Of a stretch of DNA of 64,000 nucleotides, positions 56,853 through 63,794 are shown one piece after another. A model generated the notes under the pieces. That model did not search any database, had not been told where the DNA came from, and saw nothing but the letters and a program-made list of their open reading frames with translations. This DNA comes from Rhodoferax antarcticus ANT.BR (GTDB taxonomy: Bacteria; Pseudomonadota; Gammaproteobacteria; Burkholderiales; Burkholderiaceae_C), in the NCBI RefSeq assembly GCF_001938565.1, contig NZ_MSYM01000020.1, forward strand, positions 124,001-188,000, read 5' to 3'. The position numbers were made by a program, and so were the translations under genes. The first letter of the stretch is position 1. Every line of letters starts with the position of its first letter.

Positions 56853-57494
56853 TCACAGATTCAACAGGCAAGATGGAACATTCACGTTTTGGCCAAGCTC
56901 ACTGACAACAAGGCAGCGAAGAGTTGCAAGAGCGATGGTTTCGCCAACGCAAATGCCAATCTTTGCTTCATCTTTGAGAGCGGTAACACTGTAAAGCCCA
57001 TCAGAAAACAAATTTTCAATTGTCTTCACATACTCGCTCATGATGTTGATCACCAATGGCAAGTCATCCAGTGGATTGAATATTTGTTCATTATGCATGG
57101 GAGCAAAGCGGCCATACATATTCAAATCAACATCGAACTGCAGAGCTTTTGCCACAAGCCAATTGAGAACTTCACCTTTTGACTCATTAGCTTTAACACA
57201 AATAAGTAACACAAGCGCCGCCTTTTTTTCTGCATCAGCGAGAGCATCTGCTGCAGAGATTGTTTCCATAGTCAAAGAAACGAAATCGATCACGTATCGA
57301 AGGCGCTTAACAACACCAGCAGTAGATCCTCCACGTCTATTCGGCGCGTCATCTATTCCGAAGTAAATGCCAGTTAGATGGACATGCCAGCCGTGGAAAC
57401 CATGATTGGTTCGTCCGATTTGATTATTCAAATGGTCAAGAATATGATAAGTTGAACCAGATCCGATCTGCAAAAGAGAAAAGTGATTTTTCAT
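56853..57494 (-). CDS. Hypothetical protein, 213 residues
   Basis: MKNHFSLLQIGSGSTYHILD..., with a histidine-rich HGFHGWHVHLTGIYFG stretch, then helical. TAGAGGC before the ATG. Monocistronic behind a class C leader. No family recognised. Confidence 0.7.
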   Translation of the reverse strand: MKNHFSLLQIGSGSTYHILDHLNNQIGRTNHGFHGWHVHLTGIYFGIDDAPNRRGGSTAGVVKRLRYVIDFVSLTMETISAADALADAEKKAALVLLICVKANESKGEVLNWLVAKALQFDVDLNMYGRFAPMHNEQIFNPLDDLPLVINIMSEYVKTIENLFSDGLYSVTALKDEAKIGICVGETIALATLRCLVVSELGQNVNVPSCLLNL

Positions 57495-57515
57495 AAAAGC
57501 CTCTATAAAAGCGTC

Positions 57516-57545
57516 AGCGAAATTGCTTGACTACCTGGTAATGTC
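57516..57545 (-). promoter_or_regulatory. Class C leader: GACATTACCAG plus stem-loop
   Basis: Core 57535-57545, hairpin AGC-AATTTC-GCT at 57516-57530, then the gene at 57494. Confidence 0.65.
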
Positions 57546-57712
57546 GGTGGATAAAAAATGCAGAATTTGTCATGTTGAAGACCAAAGAACAAGTCCAAAA
57601 CGGTGGATGCGGTTTGGACTTAGTTTTTTAATGATTACAACGAGATTAAATTGGAAATGCCCATAAAACGGAAATATTGAAAAGTGGTGTGCAGACAACA
57701 TCTTAATGCACA

Positions 57713-57840
57713 CAAAATGTAAAAGACCGCGCCGTAGTGCAACGCACGGCTACGAGTTTGCAGGGGGCTTGCCCCCAGCGCCAGCGGTGCAAATCGTTCG
57801 GTCGGTTCTGCGGCAACGGGCAGCAGAACTTTACATTTTG
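57713..57840. ncRNA. Candidate multi-stem structured RNA (strand not determined)
   Basis: The ends pair as CAAAATGTAAA (57713-57723) / TTTACATTTTG (57830-57840). Inside are GACCG / CGGTC, GTGC-AAC-GCAC, TTTGCA / TGCAAA enclosing GGGGG-CTTG-CCCCC, and GTTCTGC / GCAGAAC. Nested stems closed by a terminal stem are what a folded RNA, or a DNA recombination site, would look like. The only ORF across it (57706-57888) has no ribosome-binding site. 57495-58235 otherwise has no gene. Confidence 0.45.
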
Positions 57841-57884
57841 AGGGTAGAGATTTACCCGCAGGGCGAACCCTTTAGGGTGAAGAC

Positions 57885-58020
57885 ATAATATTTATCGGAT
57901 ACCAGTGAGGCTTGAATCGCTTGCGATTTATTGGATACCCGAAGGGCTTGAAGCGGCAAGCCGCTTTATCCGATACCTCGCTGGCTTGTATCGCTTGCGA
58001 TATATCCGATGCAATATTAT
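57885..58020. repeat. Tandem hairpin array enclosed by inverted repeats
   Basis: Ends ATAATATTTATCGGATA / TATCCGATGCAATATTAT. Within, TTATYSGATACC recurs at 57892, 57928, 57966 and (degenerate) 58002, spacing 36, 38, 36. Each unit ends in its own hairpin: AATCGC-TT-GCGATT, AAGCGGC-AA-GCCGCTT, TATCGC-TT-GCGATA. Confidence 0.7.
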
Positions 58021-58088
58021 GTTATTTCTCAACCCGGTGTGCTGTTGGATAACGGATCATCTTGCTGATGAAAGCTGTTTGGGCTGGC

Positions 58089-58106
58089 TGGTGCGCAGTC
58101 ACCAGG
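58089..58106. repeat. CTGGTG-CGCAGT-CACCAG hairpin
   Basis: Perfect 6-bp stem just right of the array; may be part of the same structure. Confidence 0.5.
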
Positions 58107-58153
58107 CGGGCCAGGCTGCGGTGTCGTCTTAGCACATAAGTTTAGGCATGAAA

Positions 58154-58177
58154 AAACCAGTCGCAAAGGACTGGTTT
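58154..58177 (-). terminator. Rho-independent terminator
   Basis: AAACCAGTC / GACTGGTTT, leftward T-tract TTTTTTC. Serves the gene at 58236. Confidence 0.8.
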
Positions 58178-58235
58178 TAGGGTTTGAACAAGTAATCCAG
58201 TGGCCGTGAGGTCACTGATACAAAGTGCTTGACTA

Positions 58236-58571
58236 TTAACAATCACTCGCAAAATTAGGATGTTCAGGCAACGTCATTTCTTCATTGCATGCAAATTCAT
58301 CTGTATCATTCGTGTGTTCAAAACATTCCAATACACACTCTAAAGTTTGAACAACAGCACTATCCCATTGCGCCGCACGAAGTTTTTCAAGTGAATTTGA
58401 TTCAATTGCCCGCTTTGCACTATTAGCTGCGCGACTAGCAGCCTTTTCATACGCAATCAAAAATTTCTGAACATTTTCGCCTTTAAAAACAGAATCGTCT
58501 TCGAAAAAATGTCTGCTTGCAGATACAGCTCCTGGAAGTTTCATTGTCAATTCGCCGGTTTGGTTATTCAT
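58236..58571 (-). CDS. Hypothetical acidic protein, 111 residues
   Basis: MNNQTGELTMKLPGAVSASR... at 58571, with AAAGGAAC upstream. Helical with an acidic, cysteine-containing end (ECFEHTNDTDEFACNEE). Own leader and terminator. Confidence 0.7.
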   Translation of the reverse strand: MNNQTGELTMKLPGAVSASRHFFEDDSVFKGENVQKFLIAYEKAASRAANSAKRAIESNSLEKLRAAQWDSAVVQTLECVLECFEHTNDTDEFACNEEMTLPEHPNFASDC

Positions 58572-58593
58572 AATAGTTCCTTTGTGTAAGTGT

Positions 58594-58625
58594 AAGCAAA
58601 ATTGCTTGACTGTACTGGAGATGTC
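58594..58625 (-). promoter_or_regulatory. Class C leader: GACATCTCCAG plus stem-loop
   Basis: Core 58615-58625; hairpin AAGCAATTTTGCTT at 58594-58607. Confidence 0.7.
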
Positions 58626-58636
58626 ATCAATGAGAA

Positions 58637-58658
58637 AACTCCGCACGAATGCGGAGTT
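58637..58658 (-). terminator. Rho-independent terminator
   Basis: AACTCCGC / GCGGAGTT, leftward TTTTCTC. Ends the 37-residue gene to its right. Confidence 0.8.
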
Positions 58659-58673
58659 AGGGGGGTCAAAAGA

Positions 58674-58787
58674 TCAGCTTTTCATAGCAACGATCAATGA
58701 AGCGGTACCGTTAAGGGTAACGCTCAGAAGGATGACAAATCCGAGAAAGTGCCACAAGTCAGCAAAAACGAAATGAAGTAAGTTCAT
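58674..58787 (-). CDS. 37-residue single-helix membrane protein
   Basis: MNLLHFVFADLWHFLGFVIL then LSVTLNGTASLIVAMKS. A phage-like micro membrane protein with its own terminator 16 bases downstream. Ribosome-binding site weak (GAG). Confidence 0.55.
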   Translation of the reverse strand: MNLLHFVFADLWHFLGFVILLSVTLNGTASLIVAMKS

Positions 58788-58900
58788 GGTCAGCTCAACC
58801 AAGTCGCAAGATAAGATTATTGTCCCGAAGCGTGAAGACCACGAGCCAGTCTCGTAAGAAGCGTTGTAAGACTGAGAATCAGATAAACCATCGTTCTACG

Positions 58901-59179
58901 TCACAAAAACGCCGTTATTGTTTTGCCGCCATCTGCCCGAGTCGTGGTCATCATCAATGATGGGCGGCTTGATGGCCGGATGGAATACAGGGCTCCCGTG
59001 TGGTTTGCCGGATGTTTCCCGTTTTCGTCAGGGACAATCGAAAGTGCTTGCAAGTCTTCATCTGTATCGTTTGGGCAAGCAAAGTTTGCAATCATGGCGA
59101 TGCCCTTTTTCTTGCAAATCTCAATTACCTGCGCCATCAACGGTGAAATTTCGTTGTCGTAAATATCTTCTTTGGTCAT
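58901..59179 (-). CDS. Phage-type hypothetical protein, 92 residues
   Basis: MTKEDIYDNEISPLMAQVIE, then ICKKKGIAMIANFACPNDTD. I recognise this opening as a common phage protein type of unknown role. CGGAG before the ATG. Confidence 0.7.
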   Translation of the reverse strand: MTKEDIYDNEISPLMAQVIEICKKKGIAMIANFACPNDTDEDLQALSIVPDENGKHPANHTGALYSIRPSSRPSLMMTTTRADGGKTITAFL

Positions 59180-59222
59180 GTCGTTTACTCCGGTTAAATG
59201 TGATGTAGAACAGCGTCAAAAA

Positions 59223-59795
59223 TCAGTCATAGATACCTTCGGCTTCTTGACGAGCAAGTATTGCATCTTCGTAGTCAGGCCCTTCATGAATCATGGGGAA
59301 TGCCTTGACGGGATAAGGCGTCTGGAAAAATTCCGGTTTGGTCGTCGGCAAATGGAGAAGCCCATTTGTGATGACCAGTTTTCCAGATTTAGCCATTGCC
59401 ATGCCCAGCGCAATGTCACCAGCTCGCATACAGTCAATACGCAGGTAGCCGTTGTTGGCCAGCTTGATGTCAGCGATAAGACAGTCTTCAAACACTTTAT
59501 CTGCCAACAAACACCCAGCATGCAATGATTTGACATCAATGCAAATTGATCCATCTGCGCGTGAATTTCGAATGGGTTGACCTTCTATCCAGCGAAATTC
59601 TTTGAGACTCATGCCGAACTCGCCGCTTTTCAATGACCATTTTTGGTCTTCAGGCCATTTCCAGATTCGACCAATTGCAAGACCGTTACGAATGACAACG
59701 AAGTCGCCATGGATATTGAGCTTCAAAACTGTTTGAAGATCAGGCAATAGTCGCATTTCGCACTGTTGAGCCGATTCCATTAACAATGATTTCAT
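59223..59795 (-). CDS. Hypothetical protein, 190 residues
   Basis: MKSLLMESAQQCEMRLLPDL..., beta-rich (VVIRNGLAIGRIWKWPEDQK). CCGGAG before the ATG. Class C leader upstream. Unknown. Confidence 0.7.
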   Translation of the reverse strand: MKSLLMESAQQCEMRLLPDLQTVLKLNIHGDFVVIRNGLAIGRIWKWPEDQKWSLKSGEFGMSLKEFRWIEGQPIRNSRADGSICIDVKSLHAGCLLADKVFEDCLIADIKLANNGYLRIDCMRAGDIALGMAMAKSGKLVITNGLLHLPTTKPEFFQTPYPVKAFPMIHEGPDYEDAILARQEAEGIYD

Positions 59796-59814
59796 ATAAA
59801 TCTCCGGTTGTGTT

Positions 59815-59846
59815 CTGCGTGATTGCAGAGACTGCTTAGAGATGCC
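59815..59846 (-). promoter_or_regulatory. Class C leader: GGCATCTCTAA plus stem-loop
   Basis: Core 59836-59846; hairpin TGC-AATCAC-GCA at 59815-59826. Confidence 0.65.
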
Positions 59847-59876
59847 GACTTATCGAAAAGTCATGATTGGACGTGA

Positions 59877-59907
59877 AAAAGCCCCAGAAACGAGTTCCGA
59901 GGCTTTA
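59877..59907 (-). terminator. Rho-independent terminator
   Basis: AAAGCC / GGCTTT with inner paired bases, leftward TTTTTCACG. Serves the gene at 59923. Confidence 0.75.
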
Positions 59908-59922
59908 GGGTTGCAAGTGGCA

Positions 59923-60360
59923 TTAAGCCTGATAAGTGCAGCTTGAGCGATCAAGTGCTTTGTCATGAAAGTTCTGCAACCGGGCTCTAACCATGGCGAC
60001 AAAGTTTCCTTCATCGCCAATGTAAATCCGGAACTTACGCAGACGACCAAGACACATCATGACGTGATCAGAAAAATCCGCGAAATCAACGTCAGCCATT
60101 GACAAGTAGCCTTTGGCATATTCCATCATGGAAAGAGAAACATCAATGGCCAACTCTTCCCTCAGATCATTGTCAGCGATAGGCACTAGCTCAAAACCAT
60201 AAATGTCCTGATCGCTAAGTTCGTGATCAAAAACAAGCACGCCGTGGCGCGAGAACTTCTGTCCCGATCCGATCAAAGGCCCTTCAAGTTCAAAAGGGCC
60301 GCGAGGAACAGCACCAATTCCAGCGGGACGACTGGCCAAACCATAGCGAAATTTCTTCAT
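59923..60360 (-). CDS. Hypothetical protein, 145 residues
   Basis: MKKFRYGLASRPAGIGAVPR..., AAGGAGTGCGATC before the ATG. Opening matches a short conserved N-terminal motif followed by an alpha/beta body. Unknown; second gene of a two-gene unit. Confidence 0.7.
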   Translation of the reverse strand: MKKFRYGLASRPAGIGAVPRGPFELEGPLIGSGQKFSRHGVLVFDHELSDQDIYGFELVPIADNDLREELAIDVSLSMMEYAKGYLSMADVDFADFSDHVMMCLGRLRKFRIYIGDEGNFVAMVRARLQNFHDKALDRSSCTYQA

Positions 60361-60371
60361 GATCGCACTCC

Positions 60372-60584
60372 TTACTTGGTGTTTAAGATCAAAGTGTCCA
60401 AGGCGCTGAATTCATAGCAACCTGCACGAATCTTCTTCATGCGGCACAAAGAACGAACGCCAGGGTTGCGCACATGCCAAAGGGCTTTTGCAGCTTCTTT
60501 TCGTGAAATCTGGTACGACGATTTGGCGGTGCCATTGAAACCGCATACACCTTCAGGATGACTCACAGTTGGAATCGTTTTCAT
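60372..60584 (-). CDS. Hypothetical basic protein, 70 residues
   Basis: MKTIPTVSHPEGVCGFNGTA... at 60584, with AGGAGTTTGAAA. ISRKEAAKALWHVRNPGVRS looks like a small DNA-binding helix pair. First gene after its leader. Confidence 0.65.
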   Translation of the reverse strand: MKTIPTVSHPEGVCGFNGTAKSSYQISRKEAAKALWHVRNPGVRSLCRMKKIRAGCYEFSALDTLILNTK

Positions 60585-60605
60585 TTTCAAACTCCTGTTG
60601 TGTCC

Positions 60606-60637
60606 TTACGAAATGTAAAAACTAACTAGGTAATGTC
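60606..60637 (-). promoter_or_regulatory. Class C leader: GACATTACCTAG plus stem-loop
   Basis: Core 60626-60637; hairpin TTAC-ATTTC-GTAA at 60606-60618. Confidence 0.6.
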
Positions 60638-60677
60638 TGAAAATTAAAAACGAACCTTCAAAAAATAATGTGCATTG

Positions 60678-61391
60678 CTATTCGTCGCTGTCGGTGCTAC
60701 TTCCGTCATCTACCACTTTCATTTGCTTGTGTTTTGGACAAATGGGTGGACCTGATTCATTGAGCCATTTTTTGGAAGTCCGTACCGTGTAACCGCACAC
60801 CTCACACTGGCATTTGATGTGACGCCTCGTTTGCCGCTTTGGGCCCGTTGTCATGGGGTAATCAGCTTCGTCTGTGGTCGGCGTAGGCTGTTTGTCCTTT
60901 GGACCAACCTTGTTTTCATCCTCGATGTCTTCGGCTGTACCCAACCTTTTTGATTCCAATCGACCATGAGGCAATGCACCCACCGCAATCAAAATCGGTG
61001 CAATGGCAACTTCAAAATCTGGACCGGCGACAGTGGCCGTCATTTTTCCTTGCAAACCCAAGCCTTTAGCCACTCGTCGAAAAAGTGGGCCATGGCCAGC
61101 GCGAATGCCGATGGCGGCGTGAACAAGTTCATGGGCAAGAATTGCAGCAACCTGCATTGGCATGGCATTTGGTGAGGCCGCGAGATCAGGTCTTATGAAG
61201 ATTTCAAAGTGATCATCCAGACTGCAACGACTGTCCCAACACTCACCAATCCGACGCCCTCGCATTCCATTGGAAGTGAAGCCTATGGAAATTCTCATTC
61301 TGTTTGGAAGTGGTGCTTCCAAGGCATCAAACATCGGCCTCATCAGATAGGCCACATTGTTCAACCAGGCCTCACGGTTTTCGCATTGCAT
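60678..61391 (-). CDS. SprT-like zinc metalloprotease-fold protein
   Basis: 237 residues from MQCENREAWLNNVAYLMRPM. HELVH at 87-91 is the HExxH zinc site. A later C4-like ribbon CQCEVCGYTVRTSKKWL...PPICPKHK matches SprT/Spartan-type proteins. Phage versions are of unknown target; eukaryotic Spartan removes DNA-protein crosslinks. GAGG is 9 bases upstream of ATG 61391. Confidence 0.85.
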   Translation of the reverse strand: MQCENREAWLNNVAYLMRPMFDALEAPLPNRMRISIGFTSNGMRGRRIGECWDSRCSLDDHFEIFIRPDLAASPNAMPMQVAAILAHELVHAAIGIRAGHGPLFRRVAKGLGLQGKMTATVAGPDFEVAIAPILIAVGALPHGRLESKRLGTAEDIEDENKVGPKDKQPTPTTDEADYPMTTGPKRQTRRHIKCQCEVCGYTVRTSKKWLNESGPPICPKHKQMKVVDDGSSTDSDE

Positions 61392-61455
61392 GATGGTCAA
61401 CCTCAAAAAAAGCAGAACGTGTACACGCTTCTGATTGTAAGTGGAAGTCAAAAAA

Positions 61456-61480
61456 AACCCACCGCAAAAAGCAGTGGGTT
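61456..61480 (-). terminator. Rho-independent terminator
   Basis: AACCCAC / GTGGGTT, leftward run of eight T. Ends the gene at 61509. Confidence 0.8.
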
Positions 61481-61508
61481 CGGGGTGGCAATGGTGTTGC
61501 GAAACGAT

Positions 61509-61934
61509 CTACAGCAAGTAGCTAAGAGCGTCAACGACAGCAGCATTCTGTGCATTGGAAACACAGTCATAGGTTTTGCGAATACGTTGACAAAACTCGT
61601 CCGGGGTAATTGACTCACCACGTTCAATGAGAAAACCATAAGACCGAATAGCATACTCAATGGTATGACGACGGCCTTGGGTTGACGCAAATTTGAAGTT
61701 GCCGCAAAGGTCGCCAGTTGCGTTTTTACCGATCCATGAAGCGGTCTTAGGTTTAAATTGATCGCATTTTTGAACATAGCCATCGGAGTCAATAAGTCCA
61801 GGCCAATTCAATCGGCATGAAGAAAGTTCTCCAGGCCGGTAGGTGCAATTCGAACAGGTTGCACAGAGGTCATCGTCGCTGTTGAGCCGGTCACAGTTTT
61901 TAAGTCGGATTTGACTCAAACCTTGAATGATCAT
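61509..61934 (-). CDS. Cysteine-rich hypothetical protein, 141 residues
   Basis: MIIQGLSQIRLKNCDRLNSD, then CATCSNCTYRPGE and later cysteines; possible zinc or iron-sulphur site. AGGAGTTTTAC before the ATG. Last convincing gene before the repeat region. Confidence 0.7.
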   Translation of the reverse strand: MIIQGLSQIRLKNCDRLNSDDDLCATCSNCTYRPGELSSCRLNWPGLIDSDGYVQKCDQFKPKTASWIGKNATGDLCGNFKFASTQGRRHTIEYAIRSYGFLIERGESITPDEFCQRIRKTYDCVSNAQNAAVVDALSYLL

Positions 61935-61956
61935 GTAAAACTCCTAAAGATACGTG

Positions 61957-61989
61957 CCAGCGCAATTGCTGGAACTGCTTAGAAATGCC
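61957..61989 (-). promoter_or_regulatory. Class C leader: GGCATTTCTAA plus stem-loop
   Basis: Core 61979-61989; hairpin CCAGC-AATTGC-GCTGG (5 bp) at 61957-61972. Confidence 0.7.
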
Positions 61990-62015
61990 TTCTAGTCGGA
62001 AACAAAAAAATGGCT

Positions 62016-62221
62016 GGATTCAGCATCGGAGCGAAGCTCAAAAATTGACCATGGGCGTTGGCGCTTGCCAACCGGAATCGGGCCTGTGGAGCAATCGAGG
62101 TTGGCAAGCGCCCAAGAGAACAAAGAAGGTATTGGATGTTTGGCTGTTCTGCCAGCACGAACATCGCAAAGCGATGCAGTAAGGCCGCACACGGCGAGTT
62201 GACGTTTCCTTTGCTTGTGCA
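62016..62221. repeat. 206-bp direct repeat with long hairpin element (copy 1)
   Basis: Almost identical to 63795-64000, exactly 1779 bp to the right. Contains GGAGCGAAGCTC, the 14-bp stem GGCGCTTGCCAACC (62060-62073) / GGTTGGCAAGCGCC (62099-62112) and a CATCGC-AAA-GCGATG hairpin. 61990-64000 has no gene I can support. Confidence 0.85.
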
Positions 62222-62324
62222 ATCTGTGCGTGCATCGTGTCAGACCTGTTGCATCAAGTAAGGCCGCACAAAGCGAGTTGACGTTTCCCAAAGCCATCCT
62301 ACCAAGCCATGCTGCCCGATCATC

Positions 62325-62444
62325 ATTGTTCGACAACGGTTCACCCACTGTTATTTAACGGTGCAAGACGAAGACACCACTGTTCGATGACGGGGCACAG
62401 ACTGTTCGCATACGGATCTCCAACTGTGAAAGACGGGGCATGCA
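62325..62444. repeat. Five 22-bp iteron-like direct repeats
   Basis: Consensus AYTGTTCGNNNACGG, starting at 62325, 62347, 62379, 62401 and 62423; spacing 22, 32, 22, 22, i.e. whole helical turns. Resembles iterons of theta-replicating plasmids. No clear DnaA box or rep gene is seen within the window. Confidence 0.6.
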
Positions 62445-62649
62445 TTGGTGTCGCACAGGTCTTGTTGTGGTGTCGTCATGTGCAAGCCTTCGGTGGGCTT
62501 GTTCTCACTTCTGTGGAAACCGACACCGGCCACAGTGCAGGGCTCGCCTTAAAAAGCGGGTGCAGCAAAAGGGCTGTGCCTATGTGCAACCCGGTCCATC
62601 CTTTTTAGGCGAATCCGTTGCGAGTCAATCGATGGAACCTGGAACGGCG

Positions 62650-63642
62650 GCTTGGCGCAAGGAACGCAGCGACATGCCAGAGTGGTGAGGACATACCGAA
62701 GCCCAACGAGGGCGAGGGATGTCAGCACCAGGTGAACAGCGATTGATGGACATCTCCTAGCCGACATGCAATCCTTTGCACAGGGAAAAAGGCGTTGTCT
62801 GATTGAGTGGAGCTGTGCAGGCTAGGAACGTCGGTGTGGCACGAGGAACGAAGTGACACACCAAAGAGTTGCAAGAGGCCGAAGCCCCGCAGGGGCAAGG
62901 CTCGAAGCACCAGGCCCAGCAGCTCCAACGGAGTCATCTCCCAGCCGACATGCAAGCGCCCTGCTCTAGCCGGTCGGTGATGTGGCTGATGAAAATTTAG
63001 GCCGTTGTCTGTGAAAACGATTTGGAAAGACCAGGAGTGGCGGCTTGGCGCAAGGTACGCAGCGACATGCCAGAGCGTTCGCCAGCGGGACGCAGGCCCG
63101 AGGGCTACCTGGTCGCATCCGAAGAGTGACCCTTGAGAATGGCATCGAATGATGCGATTCTCAAAACACACCAGCCGATGTCTGAGCTTAGCCGTGCAAG
63201 CCTTCGTGCTGGCGGTGCTGTAAATGGCGGGTGAAAGCGAGCCGGGCTTCTTTAGATGTGGTGATGAGGCTCGCGTGTCCACTGGTAGACACCATCTCAA
63301 ACGGGCATACCCCATAGAAAACGTCGCACCCTCTATATATAGAGCGTCGTCTTGGAACGCCGCATGTCTGAGCATCGATTTTTTGGGTGCTGGAACGAGC
63401 CGGTACTGAGTCAAGCTGTTGTGCAACTCTACGGACAACAAAGGCGATCGGTTGGCACTGAGGAACGAACTGGTTTTAGGCGTGGATGTGGTGGCATAGA
63501 TCTAGTGGCCACACTCATCATGGATTCCGCGGTCGCATCGTTGCCATGCAATCCAGCCTTTCCAGATCGAGGCGGCGTGGTGTCGAACTCGACGTAAGGC
63601 CCAGGAATTCTGATTGGCGCAAGGTACGCAGCGGCATTCAGG
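62650..63642. repeat. Dispersed structured repeats around an AGGAACG/AGGTACG loop
   Basis: Five related copies start near 62650, 62834, 63043, 63449 and 63612: TTGGCGCAAGG(A/T)ACGCAGCGACATGCC and variants. Stem bases covary (CGC...GCG versus CAC...GTG). Neighbouring GCCC-AACGA-GGGC, GCCCC-GCA-GGGGC and GCCC-GA-GGGC hairpins follow the first three. A perfectly spaced inverted repeat (TTGAGAATGGCATC / GATGCGATTCTCAA) lies at 63133-63164, and GGTGACAAAA / TTTTGTCACC at 63643-63668. Confidence 0.55.
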
Positions 63643-63794
63643 ATGGTGACAAAACGGTGGTTTTGTCACCTGGCCGACCAGAGAGTGTCTTGCACTTTTA
63701 GCCGTTGCCTGAGCCAGTCACACAAATCAACATGCCACCCGGCTGTTCACAGGGCGAAACCCATTCGAATACCCACCGGGCAAGAAAGAAGTCG

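Noticed and set aside
57892..58012. CRISPR array
   Set aside because: Unit spacing is 36-38 bp, but the units consist of a short box plus a covarying hairpin and there are no unique spacers of constant length; no cas gene nearby.
62325..62444. CRISPR array
   Set aside because: Repeats are 22 bp head to tail without spacers; fits iterons better.
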